A stretch of DNA of 64,000 nt from Lathyrus oleraceus (lineage: Eukaryota; Streptophyta; Magnoliopsida; Fabales; Fabaceae), in contig NC_066585.1 of NCBI RefSeq assembly GCF_024323335.1, positions 535,364,082 through 535,428,081 of the forward strand, read 5' to 3'. The position numbers and the translations under genes were made by a program. Each line of letters begins with the position of its first letter. Within the stretch, counting starts at the first letter, position 1. The notes beneath the pieces are model-generated. The model had not been told where the DNA came from. It saw nothing but the letters and a program-made list of their open reading frames with translations, and did not search any database. Shown here piece by piece: positions 1 through 10,400 of this stretch.

Positions 1-2159
1 ATCCATCTCATATATGCTGGTCCACACAACTGTGTCTCTTTCACAAGATGAACAACTAAATGAACCATTATGTCAAAAAAAGACGGAGGAAAATACATTT
101 CAAGCTCACACAAGGTAATTACAATCTCTTTTTGTAGTGTTGGTAAGATCTCGGGATCGATCACCTTACTACAAATTGACCTAAAGAAAAAACACAATTT
201 AGTTATGGCACTTCTTACTTTTTCTGGCAAAATAGAACGTATACCTATCGGTAGAAAATGTTCCATTATAACATGGCAATCATGTGTCTTCAAATTCTTC
301 AACTTGAGGTCTTTCATAGAAACAAGTCTTCTGATATCAGATGAGTATCCTTCTGGAACCTTAACTTCACTCAGAGACTTACACAAAATTTTTTTCTCCT
401 TTCTAGATAAAGTAAAAGCAGCAGGTGGTAGATATGTTCGTCTTCCTTTCTTCACGGGTGCTAATTCAGTTCTCATTCCCATTTTTAACATGTCCTCCCT
501 TGCTTTAAGGCCATCCTTAGACTTGCCTTTTATATTGAGTAATGTACCGATAACACTTTCAAATACGTTTTTTTCAATATGCATAACATCGAGAAAATGT
601 CTCACGTACAAAGACTTCCAATATGGCAATTCAAAAAATATCGACCTTTTCTTCCACCCACCTTTCACAATCTTATGTGCAAAAGGCTTGCCAAACTCAG
701 TACGCACATCTTTCACCTTTTCAAAAACTTGTTCACCTGACAATGCGGGTGGAGCTCTACGATGTTCGGTGTCTCCATTGAATGCTTTTCTCCACCCACG
801 GTAGTGATGTTTAGAATGTAAGAATCTACGATGACCGAGAAACACATTCTTCTGGCAAAGTTCCAATCGAATCGTATCGGTTCCGTCTTCACAAACAGGA
901 CACGCACGTTGACCTTTAATGCTATACCCAGATAGATTCCCGTATGCTGGAAAATCATTAATTGTGCCAAACAACATCGCCCTCAAATTGAAACTTTCTT
1001 TCCTATATCCATCATAAACCTCCACACCGTTCTCCCACAAAATCTTTAAATCTTCGATCAGAGGTGTCAAGTATACGTCAATGTCATTCCCTGGTTGTTT
1101 AGGCCCAGAGATTAACATAGATAACATCATGTACTTACGCTTCATACATAGCCACGGAGGTAGGTTATAAATCATAAGAATCACAGGCCATGTGGTATGT
1201 GAGATACTTTGAAGACCATGTGGGTTCATTCCATCAGTAGATAATGCCAATCGAAGGTTTCTTGCTTCTGATCCAAACTCAGGATAATCATTATCAATCT
1301 TCGACCACTGTGGTGAATCAGCCGGATGCCGATACATTCCATCAATAATTCTTTCATCTGCATGCCAAGTAAGATGTCTTGCATCGGTTTCACTACGAAA
1401 CATGCGCCTAAATCTCGGAATTATCGGAAAATACCATAAGACTTTTGCGGGAGATAATCTTTTCTTATATCGAGACAAACCGCATTTAGGGCACTCAGTT
1501 AACATTGCATATTCGTTACGAAACAAAATGCAATCGTTAGGACAAGCATGTATCTTATCATAGCTCATGCCAATAGAGCACAACATTTTTTTTGCCTCAT
1601 AGGTTCGATTAGGAAGAACATTATCATCCGGTAGCATTTCTCTCATAAGGGCCAACAACTCTGTGAAACTTTTATCCGACCATCCATTACCCGCCTTTAA
1701 GTTGTACAACTTTAATACCGCAGAAAGTCTTGAGAATTTAGTGCAACCTTTGTACAACGGTTTCTCAGCATCGCTTACCATCCTCTCAAACATTTCAGGA
1801 CAATCATGAAGATCTTCTTCCAGTGCTTCTACAATCTCTTCAACTCGATCACAATCGTATGTTTCCGTGTCTTTGTCGTATGAAGCATAGGTCGTACTAC
1901 TTTTTCCACTCGATTCAACATTCTCGTTAATTTTCTCACCATGAAATATCCAACACTGATAACTTTGATCAATTCCATGCCTCAGCAAATGCGATTTCAA
2001 TCCATGTGCGTCAACCTTACCAATATAACAACAACGCAAGCAAGGACAATGCATTCGTCTGGGGTTTTCAGCGTGTTGAACAGCATACTTAACGAATTCC
2101 AAAACCCCACTCTCGTACTCTTTGGTCATTCGATCGGCACAGATCCATGTTTTATCCAT
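1..2159 (-). CDS. Tnp2-family CACTA transposase (partial, C-terminus outside window)
   Basis: The minus-strand frame opens at the ATG at 2159 with MDKTWICADRMTKEYESG, the usual start of the plant transposase-associated domain, which carries CPCLRCC here. It continues open to the left edge (about 719 codons) in the parts translated. A second region reads EVYDGYRKESFNLRAM followed by FGTINDFPAYGNLSGYSIKG and a CPVCE motif, typical of the Tnp2 transposase domain. A DUF4218-like segment (FLDVMHIEKNVFESVIGTL) follows near the left edge. Tnp2/TNPD proteins act on the element termini together with a second protein that binds the subterminal repeats; no such second gene is visible. No premature stop was found, so the copy may be recent. 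Exon structure past the window is unknown. Confidence 0.88.
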   Translation of the reverse strand, partial: MDKTWICADRMTKEYESGVLEFVKYAVQHAENPRRMHCPCLRCCYIGKVDAHGLKSHLLRHGIDQSYQCWIFHGEKINENVESSGKSSTTYASYDKDTETYDCDRVEEIVEALEEDLHDCPEMFERMVSDAEKPLYKGCTKFSRLSAVLKLYNLKAGNGWSDKSFTELLALMREMLPDDNVLPNRTYEAKKMLCSIGMSYDKIHACPNDCILFRNEYAMLTECPKCGLSRYKKRLSPAKVLWYFPIIPRFRRMFRSETDARHLTWHADERIIDGMYRHPADSPQWSKIDNDYPEFGSEARNLRLALSTDGMNPHGLQSISHTTWPVILMIYNLPPWLCMKRKYMMLSMLISGPKQPGNDIDVYLTPLIEDLKILWENGVEVYDGYRKESFNLRAMLFGTINDFPAYGNLSGYSIKGQRACPVCEDGTDTIRLELCQKNVFLGHRRFLHSKHHYRGWRKAFNGDTEHRRAPPALSGEQVFEKVKDVRTEFGKPFAHKIVKGGWKKRSIFFELPYWKSLYVRHFLDVMHIEKNVFESVIGTLLNIKGKSKDGLKAREDMLKMGMRTELAPVKKGRRTYLPPAAFTLSRKEKKILCKSLSEVKVPEGYSSDIRRLVSMKDLKLKNLKTHDCHVIMEHFLPIGIRSILPEKVRSAITKLCFFFRSICSKVIDPEILPTLQKEIVITLCELEMYFPPSFFDIMVHLVVHLVKETQLCGPAYMRW

Positions 2160-3349
2160 GGTTTTCCTACTTTAGACAGAAAGTGAGATGAACAACACTT
2201 TCACAGTTAAAAAGAAAAAAAACTACCTATTCAAATGCAAGAAAACATCACCTCTTCAACAAAAAATCAAAATTGGACATGGGGTTGCATATTCTTGCTT
2301 GGACATTGTTTATCATGGGCCGGTTGGATAGTTTTTCAGGTATAATTATCAATAATCATACACCGGGAAATACCTAAAGTTTAAACCCTAAACATTTTCA
2401 ATTATCAATTTTCAATTGTCAATCAATAGAAGAGCTTTCTACCATCCTATATGCTGTAATAATCCTCACTTTAATTCTCAAATATTTGATTTAGACTCTA
2501 TATCCAATAAATAAGTACTTAAGGCATAAGCACTTATTATACTCTATGCAAATAAATAAGCTGAAAACAACTTATGGACATGTTATAACTTATAAGTTGT
2601 TTCCATAAGTTCTTTAAAAAGTCTCACAAGTGCGCATGCAAATAAATAAACTGCCTGCAAAAACTTTAAACCTAAGGAGGCTCCAAACAATTTAGAAATT
2701 GAACATGGTACTGATAGAATCACCCTAGCTCAGAAAAAACACACAAACACAAGAAAAACAATAAAAACGAAAAAGAAGTATCTTGAAACAGGGCAGCCAT
2801 ACACATACGTTCAGCCATTCAAGCAGAGCAATTAACATAGGCAAAATACGTTCAGCCATGGATCTAATTGCACACATACAAGGCTATAATAAACAACAAC
2901 GGGTCCATTCAAGCAGAGCAATTAACATAGGCAAAACATACAACTGCAAGAAGTATAAAAGAAAGAAACTATTGCAGTAACAAATCCAAGAACACTCCAA
3001 CATTCTAACTTCATTCTATGACAGAAATCCCACTGAGTTCATTAATTTTTCTTATTGTAATTGACAATGGAAGAAGAGGAAGTACATTAGAGCAGAACGT
3101 ACCGTTGAAGGCAGAAACTAGGGTTTTCGGAAGTTGAGAGGCGAGTGCGGCGGGTGACGGCGGGTGACGGCGGAGGAACCCTTGAAGGCAGAAACTAGGG
3201 TTTTCGGAAGTTGAAGGAAAATAGGGTGATATGCGTGATGTCGTGTTTTGGAGAAGAAGGTTATGGCTGTTGGAGACTGAGGAGAAGAAGGTTACGACTG
3301 CGTGAGTGAAGAAGAGGGAAAACAAATGAACAGACAACGAAAGCGCTAA
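2160..3349 (-). other. CACTA leader / untranslated region
   Basis: This is sequence between the transposase start and the subterminal array, with no convincing coding frame. It holds a 32-bp exact direct repeat (2815-2846 and 2905-2936, spacing 90 bp) and a 33-bp duplication (3105-3137 and 3182-3214, spacing 77 bp) separated by a GC-rich GGCGGGTGAC duplication. The short open frames at 3011-3337 and 3261-3455 show no family resemblance and are treated as chance. It probably contains the transposase promoter and 5' UTR, possibly with an intron. Confidence 0.5.
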
Positions 3350-3748
3350 GGTCTGAAATTTTATTTTTATTAGACCTTAGACAGCGCTTTTGTGGAAAGC
3401 GCTTTCTAAGGTATGCCTTAGACAGCGCTTTCAAAAAGCGCTTTCTAAACCCCACCTTAGACAGCGCTTTTGTTTTTTAATTTTTTTTTAATTTAAAGAC
3501 TTTAGACAGCGCTTTATCAAAAGCGCTGTCTAAGGTCTATATTAAAAAGCGCTTTTTAAAAGCGCTGTCTAAGGGGGGGTCTTAGACAGCGCTTTTAAAA
3601 AGCGCTGTCTAAGACCCCCCCTTAGACAGCGCTTTCTTTATTTTCTTGGAACATTTTCAGCGCTTTATTTTAATTTTAACTTTAGACAGCGCTTTCTTTT
3701 AAAAGCGCTGTCTAAGATGCGCTGTTAAAAGTCATTTTTGGCGTAGTG
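3350..3748. repeat. CACTA subterminal repeat array plus terminal inverted repeat
   Basis: The motif TTAGACAGCGCTTT and its inverse AAAGCGCTGTCTAA occur at least a dozen times in about 400 bp, often as head-to-head pairs that form hairpins (for example 3591-3614). The outermost bases are the CACTA terminus. In En/Spm-type elements, arrays like this are binding sites for the TNPA-type accessory protein; that role is inferred here from position and form. Confidence 0.85.
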
Positions 3749-4045
3749 AATTCAATATGTCGTGGGCTTTCTCCAAATCAACCTTTATCAACATAAACAT
3801 CTTCAAGAAGTTCATTCTCTTCATTCCATGGACCATCTTTTGATCTATAATAATAGTATAATGAATATTCCTCCCTAGGATAAAACTAAACCGATGCAAA
3901 AAAAATGATATTCTTAAGCAGAGGTTTCACATGGTTCGTCACAGTTTTAATAACAAGTTTATAGATCACATTGTATAAGGCAATATTACAAAACTATTTG
4001 AGAAACTTTAGTTGGTCAATCTTTCCCATAAACACATTTTTCATG

Positions 4046-4210
4046 CATCCAAGATCCAAATTTATCATGCATAAGTCAAATCGCTTCAAATTCAAAGGGA
4101 CATCCAAGATCTAAATTTATCATGCATAAGTCAAATCGCTTCAAATTCAAAGGGACATCCAAGATCTAAATTTATCATGCATAAGTCAAATCGCTTCAAA
4201 TTTAAAGGGA
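4046..4210. repeat. Tandem repeat, 3 copies of 55 bp
   Basis: Three consecutive copies start at 4046, 4101 and 4156, each beginning CATCCAAGATC and ending near TCAAAGGGA. They differ at only a few positions, so the duplication is fairly recent. Confidence 0.9.
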
Positions 4211-4985
4211 CGTTTGGGAGGACTTAAAGACTCCTTCTTAAAGTATAGCAATAATGGGATGATGGTCATTTTGAATACCAAGAAAAACTCTAGCAAATCC
4301 TTTCAAAAAGTTGAATCCCCACTCAATATTGGAGAGGGTCTCATCAAAAAAAAAATTAAATGTAATCTTTCCCCTTCCGGTGGAATCATTTCCATGTGAA
4401 CTTAAAACTCAAAGTAATTACATCCATTATGTGACAATCATTAATTTAACTGTCAAACTTTATACATTTAAAAATATTGTCTTGTGCACCACTGTTTTGC
4501 TATTATTAAAATCCACTAAGATCATCCAAGGTGATAGATACTAGTACTAGCAAACCACCGATATTGCTTCTCTTATGTCTCCATATCTCTAGAATTAGTA
4601 TAAACTACTATTAACATGAAAGTTTACTATGATACAAAGGTAATTTAATAGTAATTATAATTATACTAACATTTTTATATTACATGCAATGAATTCTTAG
4701 GAAAAGAGAAAAAGAAAGTAATTAAAGATATTTATTAGTTATGTTAAAAAAAATATGAGTTACTCATAGCATATGAATGAGATAGTAGGAGATTTTTTTC
4801 AATTTAATCAGAAGTCATATATTCAAATTCAATCCTGAACAAATAGTAGTGTTAAAAAAAAATTAAAAAAACTTTGTCAGTGATCATTTCCGAACCATTT
4901 ATACGGAATGGTCAAGGGACCGTATTATGATTGCAGATTATCCATCAAAAAGAATAAAAAAATGAAGAGAATTTTTTATTCTTAC

Positions 4986-5106
4986 CAACTCGATCTTGTT
5001 GCACCGGGCAACAAACATTGGTGAACCATTTCTCGAACTGCGTGTCGAGATAATCCAAAGTGTCGATAATTACTCCGTGGTCTTCCGGTCGCAAAACAAC
5101 GTCGAT
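4986..5106 (-). pseudogene. Orphan exon-like segment, unknown gene
   Basis: On the minus strand, 121 bp lie between an acceptor-like TTGCATAG and a donor-like GTTG/GTAAGA. They are fully open in one frame and encode about 40 residues, including [19 protein letters not shown] and FEKWF. Base composition is much more GC-rich than the flanks. I do not recognise the protein. It may be a relic exon, a fragment captured by a transposon, or one exon of a gene whose other exons I missed. No neighbouring exon was found. Confidence 0.35.
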
Positions 5107-5804
5107 CTATGCAATTGAGATATTTGATTTCTAAAACAAATATTCTCAATAATTTTTAATAGAACAAATCTTGTGAACAAACTCTCTAACATATTATTTT
5201 ATATAAATTAAATGACAATTATTAAAACTCTCTAACACTATTTCTAGATGAAATGATAGTCATTAGTAGAATTTACACAAGAAATGTAAGCTTCTCCAAC
5301 TTATCGACAGTTAAATTAAGTTTTATAAAGTTTAACATATTTTAATTTTTTAAGTATCTTTCACTTTAATTTAAGCAAAGTAATAAAGTTTACGTTTATT
5401 TAAATTATTTTTATGCAACATTTATCTAAAAGAAATTATTAAGTACAATATTTAATTATATCACATCATAATGTCATATTTTAAATATTTTCATAAATAT
5501 TTATGTGATAATTTGATTGAATGTGTTTAAATTTTTTCAATAGTATTGATATATACGATTAAAGTTCTTTTTAAAAAGTAATTCAAAAGTGACATTAGTA
5601 CAATGTTATTCAAAGAGTAATTGGAAAATAAATTGTATATTAAATAAATTTAATTTTCCATCTATAAAAATTTATATTAGTGAAATCTATTAATAATTAA
5701 AATCACTAGATTTTTTTTCCTAGATAAATAAATTGATTAGAATTTCAACCAATAAGTTTTTTTTTCTTTTGACAAATGGATAACTTGTTTGATAATTCAT
5801 TGAA

Positions 5805-5811
5805 TATAAAT
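5805..5811 (+). promoter_or_regulatory. Putative TATA box of the Mpo1-like gene
   Basis: TATAAAT lies about 175 bp before the ATG at 5983. Initiation about 30 bp downstream (near 5835-5840) would give a leader of roughly 145 bases. It would also exclude the ATG at 5814, which opens a 78-codon frame overlapping the main start. Confidence 0.4.
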
Positions 5812-5982
5812 TCATGTTTTTATTATCTCATAATTCTCAACAACTTCACCTTCAAGACACACACAGTATCTTCAACCCCTTCAAGATTCAAACTTTGATT
5901 CCAATTAGCGATTTCAACAACACCCAGAAACGATTTCAACTCAATCAAGCAATCTTTTCACCATTTAAAAATCTGGGTCACC

Positions 5983-6321
5983 ATGAATATCAAGAGCAAG
6001 GAAGATTTCTGGGTATTTTACATGAACCATCATTCAAAGCCATCAACTAGGAAATGGCACTTCATAGGAACACTTATGAGCATAATCTTCTTTCTCTGTT
6101 CAATAATCTTCACTTGGTGGTTTTTGTTTCTTGTTCCTTTATCTGCTTATGGATTTTCTATGTATAGTCATTTGTTCATTGAAGGGAGTTTTCCTGTGAC
6201 TATTGGATACCCCTTTTGGTCTCTTTATTGCGATTTTAAGCTGTTTTGGTTTATGATTACTGGAAAAATGGATAGAGAGATGAAAAGACTTGGAAAGAGA
6301 CCTGTGTTGCAACTTTTCTGA
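5983..6321 (+). CDS. Short Mpo1-like (DUF962) membrane protein
   Basis: A single-exon frame of 112 residues. The N-terminus is MNIKSKEDFWVFYMNHHSKP followed by STRKWHFIGT, the conserved H-x-x-P-x-T-R-x-W-H segment of the DUF962/YGL010w (Mpo1-like) family. Two hydrophobic stretches follow (about residues 28-52 and 78-92), separated by a conserved YSHLFIEG and GYPFWSLYCDFK segment. The C-terminus KMDREMKRLGKRPVLQLF is typical of the short plant members. Yeast Mpo1 is an ER enzyme of 2-hydroxy fatty-acid alpha-oxidation; function in plants is much less certain. Length matches short plant homologues, and no lesion is seen. A polyadenylation-like AATAAATAA follows at about 6414. Confidence 0.88.
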   Translation: MNIKSKEDFWVFYMNHHSKPSTRKWHFIGTLMSIIFFLCSIIFTWWFLFLVPLSAYGFSMYSHLFIEGSFPVTIGYPFWSLYCDFKLFWFMITGKMDREMKRLGKRPVLQLF

Positions 6322-7455
6322 ATTTTTTATGCAAGTTTTCTGCAACTTTAGCTTTGAATTCAGTTGAGATTTTTATGTTCATTTTCTTGATTTTTCTATA
6401 ACAATTTCTAGGATAATAAATAATACAGAATATGACTGATTCTATTTTGTTCTTGTAGGGGCAATACGTATGCAGTTTTGGACATGATTTGCTACTGGTG
6501 AAGATTATTCTTTGTATTAAGATACCAATCTTTGATAAAGATAGGCTATGTGAGATGATATATAAAAAGAAATCATACTAGTGATATAATCTATAGATAC
6601 ACATTCAAAGTACTTAGCTATTGGTCGATTGTTGGCTGTAACTATAATGTTCTTTGATCATCAAAGTTTGTTGCTAACTTGTGTAGTAGTTACAAATTGT
6701 TTTCTTAGTTTGTTGTAACTTTAATGATTTTAAAAACTTATATTTTTATCATTGGGTAGAATAATTTATATAATTTGATAAAAAATTATAAATGACACTT
6801 ATTATAGAAATTTATTCTAATTTTTATATAATTTTAGATGAAGTTTTGAATTATTCTTACATTTAAGATTTAATGTAGATATAATATGTTAATTCTAAAA
6901 TTATTTTAATATAAAATAAAATTGGACATATCTGAGTCCATGTAATCTGGCCAATACAAGTTTACTTAAACTCAAAGGTTTAACATCCTTGCATGAGTTC
7001 AATGTAATGACATATCCTTCATATAATTTAACAACTTTCACTAATACCTTTTAAAGAAAAAAAACTCATAATACTTCAAATACCCAAAATGTCTCGTGTT
7101 ACTGTTTTGATCGTTTCCACATTGTAAAGTTGTAACCAAAACTTAGAAAACTTGAAATAAATCAGAGAAAGCTATATATTATTATTATAAATATCTATTC
7201 TGTTATAAAAATGGCAAAAACACTAATCCAGTTCTACATTTCAGTATCTGATTATACTACACATTAAGGGAAAAATCCCAACATCACAATCTCGTTCACT
7301 GTGTTGCAACACCCAACTTTCCTTCAACCAAGCTTGAACAAATGCTCCTTGTAAACTAAAACTACCTGTGGTACCCAGGCTCGACCCAATTTGATGTAAA
7401 ATTCATATTTTTCAGAGCTCAGAGATCCTAGAGCAAGAAACAAAAATGATCACCA
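6322..7455. other. Convergent intergenic region
   Basis: This holds the 3' UTRs of the Mpo1-like gene (plus strand) and DEX1 (minus strand), which converge here, with AT-rich sequence between. No other gene or repeat is seen. Confidence 0.6.
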
Positions 7456-10400
7456 TTAATCATTGTTCCTTGAAAATGATGGCAACGGCACTGCACCTTG
7501 TGGACGAAGGATGACAAGCACACCAAACATCCCAAGCATTGGAAGAACAAGAAGCCATTTCAACAACTTATAGTAGTGCATATGGAATGTAAGTGAGAAT
7601 TCGTCGGAGAAATATAGTCCATTTTTGTCCACCATCTCAACCAAAACTGTTCCTGTGGTCCTTACTCCCACAGTTGGCAACTTAATTCGATATTTACCAG
7701 GTTGAGAATAGGTCTGGTTCTGCTTTATCGTTCTATCTCCTTGGTAATTACCAGGGACAAGCAAGGTTGTCTGATGAGTTCACAACATGAAAAGGAAAGG
7801 AAAAAAAATCAAAAACTGAGTGTTCGATAGGAAAATAAGTTATCTATAATTTGGTTGATAACTTACAGTGACATAGTATGGTCCTTGATGACCAGATGGG
7901 TATCTGTAATTATCTACAATTTCAATTTCCACCCAAAAGCTCTTGCCTTCCTCATCACGGAATGCCCTAGAAGGATGAGTAACGTAGATGCCTTGACGAC
8001 CGTATCGATTTGCAACATTATTTCTTCCTTGGTTAGGCAATCTCCATGCCTAAGACATGGTATAAAGCAATTAAGCAAATGACGAAAGTTTAAAGATTTA
8101 AACTGACTCTGAAAAAATACCCTACCTTGAGGGGGTGGTGAGGAGAGGGAGCTGAGAAACAGAAGACATTGCCATTCATTGTTGAGACAATCAGATCAAG
8201 ATCATCCCCACCATCTACATTGTCTGCCAAAACCATGCTATATCTGCATAATAAATGACACGTTCATATAACTTCTAGAAGATAGAATGGAAAGAGAATT
8301 CATGAAAGTGTGAAACAACAATGTTAGATATTAGAGAATTTCTTACGAAGTTTCACCAATGTCAACAACATCAGCACAGCCTGTAGGTCCATCAATGAGG
8401 TACAAATAACCATCAAACGAAGCAGTAACAATAGTCAACCCCTTCTTCTTTTCCTTCTGTTTACTTAAATCAACTAGAAGAACTTGATTCATCACTCTTC
8501 CGTGAGTTATAAATGGATACCGTCCAATAGATGATCCATCCCTTCCATCAAGAACATGAATCTTCCCAGATAGTGTTGGCACAACAAGCTCAGTGTGGCC
8601 ATCCCCGTCGATATCACCAATAGTTGGAGCCTGTGGGAAATTATTTAGATGAAATTGACAAGTCAATTTTTAAAGAGGAAAACAGCTGAATGGCTGCTTA
8701 TACAGTGGGTAAGTTGTACAAGCTATGCATTCGGAGCAGCGGTGCAAAGGAATAGTTAGTACAAGTTGCACTACAATTTGTTAAGAATTGTAACAGCTTT
8801 GCAAATTAATCACATATTGAAACTTAATGGACAACTCCGGTGGTCCCACAGTGCAAGAATTCAATCCCGGTCCTCTAATCAAATTCTCCCAATTTACAGT
8901 CTCTAATTTATAACAGTATTGCCTTACTAAACTTTTCCTAATATTTGCATATTATCTGAAGCAAAAGACTCAAAGTTGAAGCTACCAAGTTCCATATTAA
9001 AAAGGCCTTTAGTTTGCAGAATCCCAAAACCCACATAGCAAAAGTTATTGTAGTGTAATGGAGCATTTGAGAGGTCTTATTTGGGTTTATTTCATAACAT
9101 GAGCAATTGAGTACACATATAAATGTTCGCTAACTATTCTCAATTTATGTTTATAAAAGTATAAAGATAGATTATAGAAATAGCTTATATTACAGTTTAT
9201 GTGGAGTTAACCCTCATTTTCTCTTGAATGTAATATTAAAGCAAGCAACCATATAAAGCATGAAAAGGTGCAGACACAAACCTTGATTGAAGTAAACAGT
9301 TTAATGTGTTATATAGTAATATTTCACGTAAGCATTCTATCATCAGAAACAGAGGAGTCCAAGTCATAACAATTTGGGAACAGAATTAAAAATGTAAAAC
9401 TTAAACCCACAGCCGAAAGGAATGTATCGAGACCATGATCGGAAGTGATTGACTTTGCAACATGGTAATTTTATTTCTTTCAGAAATCTGATGGCACAAG
9501 ATAAACATAAAGCTAAAATTATGCAAGTCCTAGCTTACTTTCATTACTCTTCCCTTTTTAATCTAAAAGTCACATATTCTTCCTTTTCACTAGTATACAG
9601 TATAGTCTCGCACTTCTTCGTCCATCCTACAATTATCTTAGTTGAGTGCATCACATTGGATGTGATATGGCTTGAAAGTGTGTTTAAGTAAAACTAAAAG
9701 GCTTCCTTCATCTTACAAACCGATTTTGTATGGCTGACTTAGGTTCAACTCAAATTCCAAGATGATATTAGAGTCTATCCTTAATCCATGGGCCACTCGC
9801 AATCAGGTCACTCAGGTTACATTCTAGACGTCAACCCTTGGGCGTAAGGGACGGCGTGTTGTGAATATCACTTTGGAAGTAATTTGGCTTGAAAAGGTGT
9901 TCATAAATGAAAGGAACCTCTAATCTTACAAGTCGATTTGTACTATTGAGCTAAGTCCACCCCGAATTCTAAGATATCCCATCAACCCAAACCAATTTTA
10001 AAATGCTATTAAACATACATTGTCCGCTCCTCGATCAATAATCAGCAAGACAGCACAAAATGCATGCAATCATGCTATATTCATTGACATGCTAAGGAAG
10101 ATTGAGATAATACATTACATGTGGAATAAGACTCTTCAGATGCTTTTCCCATATCAGATCTCCTTTGGGGGTCCATACAACAACATTTCCGTGGGTATCA
10201 GCCGTGACTAGCTCAATTTTCCCATCGTCATTAACATCAGCTGCAACAACAGCTCCTTGGATCTCGGCCATTTCAAGAGGGAACTTTTCTCTAATTTTAC
10301 CTATTTGAGAAATTAAAAAAACTATTAGCATTTGATAACCAAGGAAAATATATACACAAACGCACACTATGATTCCAAAGCTTCCGTTCAACTAATAAAT

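Larger units (their letters stand above)
1..3748 (-). mobile_element. CACTA (En/Spm-like) DNA transposon, transposase-side end
   Basis: The right boundary is a CACTA terminus: read on the minus strand, the element begins CACTACGCCAAAAATGAC at 3748. It is followed inward by a dense array of subterminal repeats, a leader and a Tnp2-type transposase that runs off the left edge. The three bases outside the terminus (AAT, 3749-3751) are the expected 3-bp target duplication, but the partner copy lies outside the window. The terminus, subterminal array and transposase are all consistent with CACTA elements. Only the transposase 5' half is visible, so completeness cannot be judged. Confidence 0.9.
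3749..5804. other. AT-rich intergenic region
   Basis: No full gene is seen. The region holds a 3 x 55 bp tandem repeat (4046-4210) and an orphan exon-like block (4986-5106), both listed separately. The short open frames at 4214-4399 and 4311-4544 are AT-rich with no recognisable domain. Confidence 0.6.

Noticed and set aside
70..804. 244-codon plus-strand frame
   Set aside because: Antisense shadow of the Tnp2 transposase, whose minus-strand frame has clear domain matches.
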